A DNA stretch of 64,000 bases, from assembly GCF_030124175.1 (NCBI RefSeq), contig NZ_JASKMT010000002.1:248001-312000 (forward strand). The letters are read 5' to 3'. The stretch comes from Streptomyces sp. 549. Its GTDB lineage: Bacteria > Actinomycetota > Actinomycetes > Streptomycetales > Streptomycetaceae. Below are positions 44,640 to 52,672 of the stretch, one piece after another (the stretch's first letter is position 1; each line of letters opens with the position of its first letter). Below the pieces are notes generated by a model. That model ran no database searches, was not told the origin of the DNA, and saw only the letters and a program-made list of their open reading frames with translations. Both the position numbers and the translations under genes were made by a program.

Positions 44640-45614
44640 ATGGTGCAATTCGGCTACACGATGATGACCGAGCAGGCCGGGCCCCGGGACCTCGTCGACC
44701 ATGTGGTCCTGGCGGAGCAGGCCGGTTTCGACTTCTCCGTCACCTCCGACCACTACTTCCCCTGGCTGACCAGCCAGGGCCACTCCCCGCACGCCTGGAC
44801 GGTGCTGGGCGCCGCCGCGCAGGCGACCAGCCGCATCCCGCTCATGACGTACGTGACGTGCCCGACCGTGCGCTACCACCCGGCGGTCGTGGCGCAGAAG
44901 GCGGCGACCCTGCAACTGCTCGCCGAGGGCCGGTTCCGGCTGGGCCTGGGGTCGGGCGAGAACCTGAACGAGCACGTGGTCGGCGGCGGCTGGCCCCCGG
45001 CGGACGTGCGTCACGAGATGCTGGAGGAGGCTGTGGAGATCATCCGCGCCCTCTTCGGCGGCGGCTACGTCAACCACCACGGCACCCACTACGACGTGGA
45101 GTCCGCCAAGCTGTGGGACCTGCCCGAGGAGGCGCCGCAGATCGGCATCGCCGTCTCCGGCGAGCAGTCCTGCGAACTGGCCGGGCGCCTGGCCGACCTG
45201 GTCATCGGCACCGAACCCAAGGCGGACCTGCTGGACGCCTTCGCCCGCCACGGCGGCGAGGGCAAGCCGAGCGTCGGCCAGCTCCCCATCTGCTGGGACA
45301 CCGACCACGACACGGCTGTGGCCCGCGCCCACGACCAGTTCCGCTGGTTCGCCGGCGGCTGGAAGGTCAACTCCGAGCTGCCAGGACCCAAGTCCTTCGA
45401 GGCGGCAACCCAGTTCGTGCGCAAGGACGACGTGGCCGAGTCCATCCCCTGCGGCGACAACCCGGACGACTTCGTCAAGGCCATCGCCCCCTACGTGGAG
45501 GCCGGCTTCTCCGAGGTCGCCGTCGTCCAGGTCGGCGGCGACACCCAGCCCGCGTTCATCAACTGGGCCCAGGAGACGCTGCTCCCCGCCCTCCGCAGCA
45601 CCTGGCCGTCCTGA
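44640..45614 (+). CDS. F420-dependent luciferase-like oxidoreductase (TIGR03557 type)
   Basis: LLM-class oxidoreductase of 324 residues with the TIM-barrel pattern of the F420-using glucose-6-phosphate dehydrogenase relatives. Motifs: VQFGYTMMTEQAGPRDLVDHVVLAEQAGFDF, VTSDHYFPWLTSQGHSPHAWTVLGAAA (cofactor site), LMTYVTCPTVRYHPAVVAQKAATL, RFRLGLGSGENLNEHVVGGGWP and IGIAVSGEQSCELAGRLADLVIG. The substrate is unknown. The ATG at MVQFGYTMM gives the standard family start; the frame is open 23 codons further upstream and the ribosome site is weak. It is the first of two plus-strand genes and the acetyltransferase follows after 116 bases. Confidence 0.9.
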   Translation: MVQFGYTMMTEQAGPRDLVDHVVLAEQAGFDFSVTSDHYFPWLTSQGHSPHAWTVLGAAAQATSRIPLMTYVTCPTVRYHPAVVAQKAATLQLLAEGRFRLGLGSGENLNEHVVGGGWPPADVRHEMLEEAVEIIRALFGGGYVNHHGTHYDVESAKLWDLPEEAPQIGIAVSGEQSCELAGRLADLVIGTEPKADLLDAFARHGGEGKPSVGQLPICWDTDHDTAVARAHDQFRWFAGGWKVNSELPGPKSFEAATQFVRKDDVAESIPCGDNPDDFVKAIAPYVEAGFSEVAVVQVGGDTQPAFINWAQETLLPALRSTWPS

Positions 45615-45730
45615 CGGCCACCCCTGCGGGACGCGTGGCGGCGGGTGCGTAGCGTGGACGCGGGCGGGTGCCGCCCGCCGCCCGTTCCCGGCGGGCAGGA
45701 CCGCCGGGGCCGACCCGGGGAGGACCCGCC

Positions 45731-46285
45731 GTGGCCAGTCAGAAGGAACGCATGCTCGCCGGTGAGCCGTACCTCGCCGACGATCCGGAACTCAGCGCCG
45801 ACGCACTCCGCGCCGCGCTGCTCAGCGAACGCTTCAACGCCACCAGCTCCGCCGACCCCGCACAGCGGCGGGAACTGCTCACCGAACTGCTCGGTGAGAT
45901 CGGCGAGGACGTCGAGATCCGGCCGCCGCTGCACCTCGACTACGGCTACCAGACCACCATCGGCCCGCGCACCTTCGTCAACTACGGCCTGACGCTGCTC
46001 GACGTCGGCCGCGTCACCATCGGCGCCGACGTGCAGATCGGCCCGAACGTGCAACTCCTCACGCCCACGCACCCGGTCGAGCCGGAGGCGCGACGCGCGA
46101 AGTGGGAGGCCGCCGAGCCGATCACCATCGGCGACAACGTGTGGCTGGGCGGCGGCGTCATCGTCTGCCCCGGCGTGACCATCGGCGAGAACACCGTCGT
46201 CGGCGCCGGAGCCGTCGTCACCCGCGACCTGCCCGCCGACGTCGTCGCCGTCGGCAACCCGGCCCGCGTGATCCGCAAGCTCTGA
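45731..46285 (+). CDS. sugar O-acetyltransferase (maltose/galactoside acetyltransferase family)
   Basis: Left-handed beta-helix acetyltransferase of 184 residues, related to Maa and LacA. The Mac N-terminal domain (SQKERMLAGEPYLADDPEL, RFNATSSADPAQRRELL) precedes hexapeptide repeats (IGPRTFVNYGLTLLDVGRVTIGADVQIGPNV). The catalytic His sits in LLTPTHPVEPEARR. The C-terminal repeats ITIGDNVWLGGGVIVCPGVTIGENTVVGAGAVVTRDLP are complete. It uses acetyl-CoA to acetylate a sugar hydroxyl, perhaps as detoxification. GTG start with GGGGAGG 8 bases upstream. Confidence 0.92.
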   Translation: MASQKERMLAGEPYLADDPELSADALRAALLSERFNATSSADPAQRRELLTELLGEIGEDVEIRPPLHLDYGYQTTIGPRTFVNYGLTLLDVGRVTIGADVQIGPNVQLLTPTHPVEPEARRAKWEAAEPITIGDNVWLGGGVIVCPGVTIGENTVVGAGAVVTRDLPADVVAVGNPARVIRKL

Positions 46286-46319
46286 CCGGGGCGGGGAGCG
46301 GGGCGCTCAGCGCGGGGTG

Positions 46320-46362
46320 CTCAGCCGGTGACGCGATCAGCCGGTGACGTGATCAGGTGGTG
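46320..46362. repeat. 16-base tandem repeats crossing a stop codon
   Basis: tcagccggtgacgcga, tcagccggtgacgtga and a decayed third copy, tcaggtggtgagg, follow head to tail. The third copy overlaps the end of the DUF397 gene (stop 46353-46355, minus strand). Confidence 0.75.
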
Positions 46363-46592
46363 AGGTCCACGAGGAAGCGGGACCAGGCACGTGCGGGAAA
46401 GGCCAGACGAGGCCCGGCGAGGCGCTTGGAGTCCCGCACGTGCACGGTCTCCGGACACTCCGCCACCTCCACGCAGTTGCTGCCCTCACTGTCACTGTGG
46501 GACGACTTCCGCCAGGAGAGGGCGACTTCGAGGCACTCGCTGCCTTCGCTGTCGCTGTAGCTGGACTTGAACCACGCCGACTGCTTGTTCAA
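46353..46592 (-). CDS. DUF397 protein with an internally duplicated motif, TTG start
   Basis: A 79-residue DUF397 protein paired with the XRE regulator before it. The family motif appears twice: WFKSSYSDSEGSECLEVA, then WRKSSHSDSEGSNCVEVAE. It continues VHVRDSKRLAGPRLAFPARAWSRFL, so one half is duplicated. The only start that fits is TTG, overlapping the TGA of the XRE gene in a TTGA overlap. That makes it fully dependent on coupled translation. Its role, like that of other DUF397 proteins, is probably to act with the regulator; this is inference. Confidence 0.87.
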   Translation of the reverse strand: MNKQSAWFKSSYSDSEGSECLEVALSWRKSSHSDSEGSNCVEVAECPETVHVRDSKRLAGPRLAFPARAWSRFLVDLTT

Positions 46593-47404
46593 AGCTCCTC
46601 CAGCATGCGGGTGATGAAGCGGGCTGACTCCTCGGTACTGAGTGCTTCGGTCCGGATCATCCCATAGCGCAGAGTGAGCGCGCTGATGTCCGCCGGTGCA
46701 GAGGTCAGGTGGCTCAGCGACTGCCCTTCGACAAGCGCCAGATTCTCGTGGTCACGGGTCTCCAGCAGGACGAGAGGTCCGGTGAGCGCGAGAGGGATGG
46801 CCTGTGTGAACGGCAGCACCTGCAAGGTGACACGAGGGTGGCGGCCGATCTTCAGCAGGTGCGCCAGCTGGTCGCGATAGACCTCCGGCCCACCGATCCG
46901 TGCGCGAAGTGCAGCTTCGTACATCACGAAGCTGAAGGCTGCCGGCGGCTTGCGATCCAGCAGGGTCTGCCTCTCGACGCGGGCGGCAATCCGCTCCTCG
47001 ATGACCTCCTCGTCGAGCGGCGGGCTGTGCTCGCTGATCAACGCACGGGCGTAGGACTCGGTCTGCAGGAGTCCGGGGACGAGGGTCGTCTCGTAACACC
47101 AGAGGCTGATGGCGTCGGCTTCGTAGCCGAAGAAGTCGTGCGACCGTGCCGGAAACCTCTCGCGGCGCAGGTACTGCTTCGCCGCTCGCAGCAGACCCTG
47201 CGCCCGGAACAAGTCATCTGCCACGTCGAGTAGTTGCGGGGTCGGCATACGCGCGCCCTGCTCCATGGACTTGACCGTGTCAGGCGAGTACCCAGCCGCC
47301 CGGGCCAACTCCTCCCGCGACGTGCCGCAGTTGGTCCGCCATAGTTTGACCTGGTTGCCGCAGTACCGCCAGGCCAGCGGTGTCTCACCCTGCCGAGTGG
47401 TCAT
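46589..47404 (-). CDS. XRE regulator with DUF5753 (WhiJ-type), second copy
   Basis: A 271-residue paralogue of the regulator at 12685. The helix-turn-helix is at about residues 15-70 (VKLWRTNCGTSREELARAAGYSPDTVKSMEQGARMP). DUF5753 follows: ISLWCYETTLVPGLLQTESYARALI, RVERQTLLDR, FVMYEAALRARIGGPEVYRDQLAHLL and VTLQVLPFTQAIPLALTGPLVLLE. GGAGG lies 7 bases before the ATG and excludes a 23-codon extension. Its promoter region contains two CTACCGACCGT direct repeats (47431 and 47481), the second inside a CTAC-N5-GTAG palindrome, plausible operator sites. It is divergent from two small genes. Confidence 0.92.
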   Translation of the reverse strand: MTTRQGETPLAWRYCGNQVKLWRTNCGTSREELARAAGYSPDTVKSMEQGARMPTPQLLDVADDLFRAQGLLRAAKQYLRRERFPARSHDFFGYEADAISLWCYETTLVPGLLQTESYARALISEHSPPLDEEVIEERIAARVERQTLLDRKPPAAFSFVMYEAALRARIGGPEVYRDQLAHLLKIGRHPRVTLQVLPFTQAIPLALTGPLVLLETRDHENLALVEGQSLSHLTSAPADISALTLRYGMIRTEALSTEESARFITRMLEEL

Positions 47405-47430
47405 CGGCGTACCTCCCCCGGCACCGCCTG

Positions 47431-47493
47431 CTACCGACCGTCCTGTCGCCGATACAGCGGTGCCCGTATCCACCTGGTTACTACCGACCGTAG
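47431..47493. promoter_or_regulatory. paired CTACCGACCGT repeats in the divergent XRE promoter
   Basis: Two identical 11-base repeats, 50 bases apart, at 47431-47441 and 47481-47491. The second extends to CTAC-CGACC-GTAG, a perfect inverted repeat. They lie between the XRE gene and the divergent small-gene pair, so they could control both. Confidence 0.4.
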
Positions 47494-47517
47494 CGACGCG
47501 TAAGCAGGCTTTGCGTC

Positions 47518-47748
47518 ATGAACAGCAAGAATTCCCCCACCGGGTTCCCCGTCGGCTGCCACGCCGTGGACATCCGCAGCAGCCGGGTGGGCCGGGTGAT
47601 GGGGCACGAGGGACCGTTCGTGCAGCTGAGGCCGACGGGAGGCGGGCGGGAGTGGGACTGCCCGCCCGAAGCGCTGCGGCACGCGTCCACCAGCGAGGAG
47701 TTGCGGGTGCGGGTGGCCCGTCTGAACCGTGAGAGCAGGATGCCGTGA
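47518..47748 (+). CDS. small protein of unknown function, divergent from the WhiJ-type regulator
   Basis: A 76-residue soluble protein: GFPVGCHAVDIRSSRVGRVMGHEGPFVQLRPTGGGREWDCPPEALRHAS. The pattern suggests a small beta-barrel with a helical end and two Cys. Such proteins recur next to DUF5753 regulators in Streptomyces but have no named role that I know. ATG start. The TGA overlaps the GTG of the next gene in a GTGA overlap. Confidence 0.78.
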   Translation: MNSKNSPTGFPVGCHAVDIRSSRVGRVMGHEGPFVQLRPTGGGREWDCPPEALRHASTSEELRVRVARLNRESRMP

Positions 47749-47978
47749 GCGTGCGCGCGGTGCTGCGCTTCGCGCGGTGGCACCTGGCACCGGACCGGGA
47801 GCCGGACGCGGAGCCGGTCACGTTCGCCATGGAGTGCGCCGTGTGCGGAGCCCGGTCCGAGGCACGGGTGGACTTCGGCGACGTGCAGCAGTGGACGTTC
47901 CGCCACGCGGGTCGCAACTCCTCGCACCACACCTACCGGGAGGTGATCACCCGCCCGTGGCGGGCCTGGACCGTGTAG
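47745..47978 (+). CDS. DUF7848-like small protein
   Basis: A 77-residue protein translationally coupled to the previous gene. FAMECAVCGARSEARVDFG contains a CxxC knuckle likely to bind zinc. HAGRNSSHHTYREVITRPWRAW is a strongly conserved tail that I associate with the DUF7848 family found near WhiJ-type regulators. The His and Cys residues could form one zinc site. The function is unknown. Confidence 0.78.
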   Translation: MSVRAVLRFARWHLAPDREPDAEPVTFAMECAVCGARSEARVDFGDVQQWTFRHAGRNSSHHTYREVITRPWRAWTV

Positions 47979-48115
47979 CGGATGGCCGGGCCGCCGGTCC
48001 GGTACGGCCGGGTGGAGTACGGGTGCACGCCGCCGGGTCGCGCGGCGGGTGCCCGCCGGGGATGCTGGGAGGCGGACAGTCGGACAACACCGCCGTGATC
48101 GGCAGGGAGGCCACC

Positions 48116-48937
48116 GTGCCCGTGACGGACCTGAACGGTACGCCGCTGTACCACCGCACCGAAGGGGACGGACCGACCGTGGTGCTCGTGCACGGCTCGT
48201 GGACCGACGGCGACAGCTGGGCGGGTGTGGTCCCGCTGCTCGCCGAGCGCTGCTCGGTGACGGTCTACGACCGGCGCGGGCACAGCCGCAGCGAATCAGC
48301 GGAACCGCCCGGTCAGGGCTCGGTGCACGAGGACGTGGAGGACCTGGCCGCGCTGATCCACCACCTCGAACTGGGCCCGGTCCACGTCTGCGGCAACTCC
48401 TACGGCGCTCTCATCACCCTGCGCCTCGCCGCCGCCCACCCCGACCTGGTGCGTGCGCTGACCGTGCACGAGCCGCCCGGCGTGCGCCTCCTGGAGGCCG
48501 ACCCGGCCACGAAGCCGCTGGCGGACGGGTTCCGGGAACGTGTGGAGCCCGTCCGTGCCCTGCTGGAGGCCGGGGACGGTGAGGCCGCAGCCGAACGGTT
48601 CGTCGAAACGGTCGCCTTCGGCCTCGGGGGGTGGCGGCGGCTGCCCGAACCGGTGCGAGCGTCCTTCGTCCGCAACGGGCCGACCTTTCTCGACGAGCTG
48701 CGCGACCCCGACTGCCTGGGGCTCGACCTGGCCGCGCTGCACGCCTTCCCCCACCCGGCGCTGCTCACCCGCAGCGACGACAGCCCGCCGATGTTCGCCC
48801 CCGTCCTCGACCTGGTCGCGGCCTTCCTGCCGCAGGCCGAGCGCCACACCTACAGCGGCGCCGGGCACGCGCCGCACGCCGGCCAGCCCGAGGAGTACGC
48901 CCAGGTGACCCTGCGGCACATCCTGGCCGGCACCTGA
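48116..48937 (+). CDS. alpha/beta hydrolase (serine type)
   Basis: A 273-residue alpha/beta hydrolase. VVLVHGSWTDGDSWAGVVPLLAERCSVTVYDRRGHSRS is the N-terminal core with the oxyanion HG. VCGNSYGALITLRLAA has the Ser nucleophile (G-N-S-Y-G), and GAGHAPHAGQPEEYA holds the catalytic His. This differs from the hydrolase at 42106, which has Asp as nucleophile. The substrate is not predictable. GGGAGG stands 6 bases before the GTG at VPVTDLNG; the upstream open frame is not used. Confidence 0.88.
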   Translation: MPVTDLNGTPLYHRTEGDGPTVVLVHGSWTDGDSWAGVVPLLAERCSVTVYDRRGHSRSESAEPPGQGSVHEDVEDLAALIHHLELGPVHVCGNSYGALITLRLAAAHPDLVRALTVHEPPGVRLLEADPATKPLADGFRERVEPVRALLEAGDGEAAAERFVETVAFGLGGWRRLPEPVRASFVRNGPTFLDELRDPDCLGLDLAALHAFPHPALLTRSDDSPPMFAPVLDLVAAFLPQAERHTYSGAGHAPHAGQPEEYAQVTLRHILAGT

Positions 48938-49047
48938 CCGACCCGGATGCCCTCGCTGCCCCCAGCCAGGCCCGGCCACCCCACCCAGGCCGGGTGGGGT
49001 GGCCGCGGTGTGTGCTGTGACGCGTGAGGGGGCGTGCGGTCGCCGGG

Positions 49048-49533
49048 TCAGTGCCAGTCGGCGGGGAGGACGCCCACCGTGAAGGTGTCGAACGTGTCGT
49101 GGATGTCCTCGTCCTCGTCCAGCCACTCCTCCGCTTCCGGTGGCACCCGGCAGCCCAGGGCGGCAAGGCGGACCAGGGCGGTCAGGCCCGGGAGGTGGTC
49201 CGCCTGGTCGACGGGCAGCCGCTCTGCGTCCGGCCACTCGTCGGCGAAGACGCGCAGGCAGTCCCGCCGGGCGCGGGCCTCGTCTGTGACCGGCCGGTCG
49301 TCATACACGTGCCAGAAGCCCGTCGTCGGGATCGGCCGGCACATGGCGACAAGACGCCGCAGCAGAGCCGGGTCCGCATCCACCCACGCGACGGGAAGCG
49401 CCTCGCCGGCCAGGGGCGCCGCCACCTCCTCCGCCTCGGACAGCTCGTCCGCCGGGACCGCCACCGCAGTCAGCCCGTACGGGGTGTCGGCGTGCCAGTC
49501 CAGCAGGCACACGGTCCGTGCAGGGCGTGCCAT
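49048..49533 (-). CDS. conserved hypothetical protein
   Basis: A 161-residue acidic soluble protein that I cannot assign. It begins MARPARTVCLLDWHADTPYGLTAVAVPADELSEAEEVAAPLAGEALPVAW and is rich in Ala, Asp and Glu, with WLDEDEDIHDTFDTFTVGVLPADWH at the end. There are no membrane segments. A GAAGGAG ribosome site 8 bases before the ATG at 49533 fixes the start over a GTG two codons upstream. It is divergent from the MerR gene across 120 bases. Confidence 0.78.
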   Translation of the reverse strand: MARPARTVCLLDWHADTPYGLTAVAVPADELSEAEEVAAPLAGEALPVAWVDADPALLRRLVAMCRPIPTTGFWHVYDDRPVTDEARARRDCLRVFADEWPDAERLPVDQADHLPGLTALVRLAALGCRVPPEAEEWLDEDEDIHDTFDTFTVGVLPADWH

Positions 49534-49652
49534 ACGCACATCTCCTTCTTCTCATCGTCATGCCGCAGTCCGCCCACCCGCATGACCGGGTGCTCGACCC
49601 TGGCATGCTGCTTGACCCTGACATGGTGTGAGGCCGTGCACTGGGAGGCGTC

Positions 49653-50480
49653 ATGTTGAGTATCGGAGACTTCGCCCGGACCGGCAGCGTGTCGATTCGC
49701 ATGCTGCGCCACTACGACGCCATCGGGTTGCTGCGCCCCGCGCACATCGACCCGTCCAGCGGCTACCGCCACTACACGGCCGACCAGCTCACCCGGCTGA
49801 ACCGGATCATCGCGCTGAAGGAACTCGGCTTCACCCTGCGGCAGGTGGCCGACCTCCTCGACGCGCAGGTGGACGCGGCCGAGCTGCGCGGCATGCTGCG
49901 GTTGAGACAGGTCGAGCTGCAGGAGGAACTGGCGGCGGGAGCGGCACGGCTGGCCCAGGTCGAGGTGCGTCTCCGCACGATCGAGAGTGAGGGTCGCATG
50001 GAAGCCTGCGACATCGTCGTCAAGTCCCTCCCCGCCGTCCGCGTCGCCGAACTGACGGCCATCGCAAGCGACTTCACGCCTGCCGCGATCGGCCCGGTCA
50101 TCCAGCCGCTGTTCGAGGAGCTGTGCCGGCGGTTGGAGGCGGCCGGGGTGGCCATCACCGGGCCGACCATCGCCCACTACGGGCACGCGGCTGACGGGGA
50201 CGGCTCGGTGGTGGTGCACGCCGCCGCGCCGGTCGACCTGCGGGAGCGGGAGGGCCACGACTTCGCGGTGGTGGACCTGCCCGCCGTCGAGCAGGCCGCG
50301 ACCGTCGTCCACCGAGGTCCCATGGCGGAGGTCATGCCCGCCGTGCAGGCGCTGTCCCGCTGGGTGGAGGGCAGCGGCGGCTACCGGGCGGTGGGCGCCT
50401 CACGCGAGCTGTACCTCTCGTGCGAGGGCGGCCAGGAGCACTGGGTGACCGAGATCCAGGAGCCGCTGACGCGGGCCTGA
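49653..50480 (+). CDS. MerR-family regulator with GyrI-like ligand-binding domain
   Basis: Transcription factor of the BmrR/TipA-like group, 275 residues. The winged helix MLSIGDFARTGSVSIRMLRHYDAIGLLRPAHIDPSSGYRHYTADQ gives the DNA-binding part. A dimerising coiled coil of about 40 residues follows (RQVELQEELAAGAARLAQVEVRLRTIE). Residues 120-275 form a GyrI/SOUL-like effector domain that often binds hydrophobic drugs (CDIVVKSLPAVRVAELTAI, WVTEIQEPL). Two similar 13-base segments (cgaccctggcatg and tgaccctgacatg, 49595-49625) just upstream may be part of its own promoter. Confidence 0.92.
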   Translation: MLSIGDFARTGSVSIRMLRHYDAIGLLRPAHIDPSSGYRHYTADQLTRLNRIIALKELGFTLRQVADLLDAQVDAAELRGMLRLRQVELQEELAAGAARLAQVEVRLRTIESEGRMEACDIVVKSLPAVRVAELTAIASDFTPAAIGPVIQPLFEELCRRLEAAGVAITGPTIAHYGHAADGDGSVVVHAAAPVDLREREGHDFAVVDLPAVEQAATVVHRGPMAEVMPAVQALSRWVEGSGGYRAVGASRELYLSCEGGQEHWVTEIQEPLTRA

Positions 50481-50514
50481 CCGGCGGCGGGCGGCTGCGC
50501 GCGACCCCGGGCCG

Positions 50515-51441
50515 TCACCTGCGGGCGGCGTCCAGGGCGTCGCGCAGCCGCCCGCCGCTGGCGGCCAGCAGGCGGGTGGCGGTGGCCGCGTCCACGTCGG
50601 CCAGCAGCGTCAGCACGGCGTTCTTCACCTCACCGCCGGTGGCGTTCAGCGCCGCCTCGATGGCCTCGTCCGGCGCGCCCGTGGCGAGTGCCACGATGCG
50701 CCGCGAGCGGGCGCGCAGCTTCTCGTTGGACGCGCGCACGTCCACCATGAGGTTGCCGTAGGTCTTGCCCAGCCGGATCATCGTCACGGTCGACAGCATG
50801 TTGAGGACGAGCTTCTGCGCCGTCCCCGCCTTCAACCGCGTCGATCCGGTGAGCAGTTCGGGGCCGGTGACGATCTCGATGCCGTGCTCGGCCGCCGCCG
50901 CCAGCGGCGAACCGGCGTTGCCGGACAGCCCGATGGTGAGCGCGCCCCGGCCGCGGGCGAAGGTGACGGCACCGACCGCGTAGGGCGTGCGGCCGGACGC
51001 GGAGATGCCGACGACGGTGTCCTGCGACGTCAACCCCAGCGCGCGCAGGTCGGCTTCGGCCAGGTCGGCACGGTCCTCGGCGCCCTCGACGGCCGCCACC
51101 ATGGCCTCCGGACCGCCCGCGATCAGCCCGACCACCTGGTCCGGGTCGGTGTTGAACGTCGGCGGGCACTCGCTGGCGTCGAGCACGCCGAGCCGTCCCG
51201 CCGTCCCGGCGCCCGCGTAGACGAGTCGTCCGCCGCGGGCCATCCGGTCGGCGGTGGCGTCGATGGCCGCCGCGATCTGCGGCAGCCGGGCGGCGACCGC
51301 GGCCGGCACGGTGGCGTCCTCGCCGTTCATCAGTGCGGCGATCTCCAGCGTGGGCAGCCGGTCCAGCTCCGCCAGCTCGGACCGGTGCGTCTCGGTGCTC
51401 AACCGGCCCAGCTCGTCGCGGAGTTCACGGTGGGTCGTCAT
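50515..51441 (-). CDS. murQ: N-acetylmuramic acid 6-phosphate etherase
   Basis: SIS-domain lyase that splits MurNAc-6-P into GlcNAc-6-P and D-lactate, a step in peptidoglycan recycling. 308 residues. Signature parts: TETHRSELAELDRLPTLEIAALMNGED, GGRLVYAGAGTAGRLGVLDASECPPTFNTDPDQVVGLIAGG with the catalytic Glu, VVGISASGRTPYAVGA, and EIVTGPELLTGSTRLKAGTAQKLVLNMLSTVTMIRLGKTYGNLMVDVRA. The C-terminal UBA-like helices are present. Its product is the substrate of NagA, also in this window. It follows the RpiR regulator gene on the same strand by 112 bases. Confidence 0.96.
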   Translation of the reverse strand: MTTHRELRDELGRLSTETHRSELAELDRLPTLEIAALMNGEDATVPAAVAARLPQIAAAIDATADRMARGGRLVYAGAGTAGRLGVLDASECPPTFNTDPDQVVGLIAGGPEAMVAAVEGAEDRADLAEADLRALGLTSQDTVVGISASGRTPYAVGAVTFARGRGALTIGLSGNAGSPLAAAAEHGIEIVTGPELLTGSTRLKAGTAQKLVLNMLSTVTMIRLGKTYGNLMVDVRASNEKLRARSRRIVALATGAPDEAIEAALNATGGEVKNAVLTLLADVDAATATRLLAASGGRLRDALDAARR

Positions 51442-51553
51442 GGGGTGCGTGCTCTTTCCGTACCGGGGCGGGGGACTGGCGGACGGGTTCGGGGGCGGGC
51501 GTGGCACCGCCCCACCCGCCGCAGGCGCGGGACGCCCGGGGCGCGGCGGTGCC

Positions 51554-52552
51554 TCAGCGGGTGCGTCGGGCGTGCCGGCGGTGCGCCAGCGCCTCGTACG
51601 ACGCGGCCAGCGCCGGAGCAGCCTCGTCGTAGGTGAGCTGCGCGACGCCGACGAAGAGGCAGTCAACCACCAGGAGCTGGCTGGTGCGGCTCGACATGGC
51701 GGCCGGGCGCAGCTCGCTCTCCCGGGCGGCGGACGTCGTCAGGAGGTGGTCGGCGTACTGGGATATCTCGCCGTCCGGCCCGCCCGTGACGGCCACCGTC
51801 GTCGCACCCCGGTCGAAGGCCACCCGCAGCGGTTCGATGACGTCCTCGGTGCGTCCGGAGTGGCTGAAGGCCACGGCCACGTCCCCCGGGCCGAGCTGGA
51901 CGGCGTTGGTGACAGCCAGGTGCGGGTCGTGGTGGTCGTGCGCGACGCGGCCGATGCGCAGCAGCTTCTGCGCCAGGTCCTGGGCCACCAGTCCCGACGC
52001 GCCGACGCCGTAGACGTCGGTGCGCCGGGCGGTGGACAGCGCCGCCACGGCCGCCTCGACCTGCGTGGCGTCCAGGACTGCGGCGGTGTCCGCCAGCGTC
52101 TGCCGTTCGTCCTGGGCGAGCTTGGCGATGACCTGGGCCATCGGGTCGTCCACGTCGATGTCGGCGGTGACGGCGGGCGCGGCGCCCGACGCCTGGTGGG
52201 CGGCGAGTCCGGCCAGCGCCAGCCGCAGGCCTCGGTAGCCGGTGTAGCCGAGCAGGCGGGAGGTGCGGACCACCGTGGCCTCGCTGGTTCCGGTGCGCTG
52301 CGCCAGGCCGGTGACGGTCAGGCCCGCGCAGCCGGCCGGATCCGCCGCGACGGCCTCCGCGACCCGGTGCATCGACCGGGTCATCGACGGCGCCAGCGTC
52401 CGCACCTTCGCGGCCAGCGCGGCCGGGCCGGGCGGCGCGGGAGGGGCCGGCGGGGGCGGTGGGGACTGAGAGGTGCTCGCGGCGGGCTGCCGGGGTCCCG
52501 GCAGCGCGGCCCGGTTCGACGCCAGGGGCTGCCGGGTGAAGGTTTTCTTCAT
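51554..52552 (-). CDS. murR: RpiR-family regulator of the murQ operon (MurR-like)
   Basis: Sugar-phosphate-sensing regulator of 332 residues. A Pro/Ala-rich N-terminal tail of about 45 residues precedes the RpiR helix-turn-helix (AAKVRTLAPSMTRSMHRVAEAV, GLAQRTGTSEATVVRTSRLLGYTGYRGLRL). The C-terminal SIS domain has DVYGVGASGLVAQDLAQKLLRIG and VAFSHSGRTEDVIEPLR, which bind a phosphosugar, probably MurNAc-6-P by analogy with E. coli MurR. It precedes murQ in the same direction. A gaagatattttc palindrome 18-29 bases before the ATG is a likely autoregulatory site. Confidence 0.9.
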   Translation of the reverse strand: MKKTFTRQPLASNRAALPGPRQPAASTSQSPPPPPAPPAPPGPAALAAKVRTLAPSMTRSMHRVAEAVAADPAGCAGLTVTGLAQRTGTSEATVVRTSRLLGYTGYRGLRLALAGLAAHQASGAAPAVTADIDVDDPMAQVIAKLAQDERQTLADTAAVLDATQVEAAVAALSTARRTDVYGVGASGLVAQDLAQKLLRIGRVAHDHHDPHLAVTNAVQLGPGDVAVAFSHSGRTEDVIEPLRVAFDRGATTVAVTGGPDGEISQYADHLLTTSAARESELRPAAMSSRTSQLLVVDCLFVGVAQLTYDEAAPALAASYEALAHRRHARRTR

Positions 52553-52569
52553 GCGATCCTCACGCTCCG

Positions 52570-52581
52570 GAAGATATTTTC
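52570..52581. promoter_or_regulatory. AT-rich palindrome before murR, likely RpiR operator
   Basis: gaagatattttc is a 12-base near-perfect inverted repeat (GAARATATYTTC), unusual in this GC-rich context. It stands 18-29 bases upstream of the murR ATG. Confidence 0.5.
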
Positions 52582-52672
52582 AGCCCCCGCCCGCGTCAAG
52601 ACCGCCTCGGGGCCGGGCAGGGCGGCCGGGTGCGTGGTCCGGCGGTGGGGCGGCCTCTGGTGCAATGGAGGC

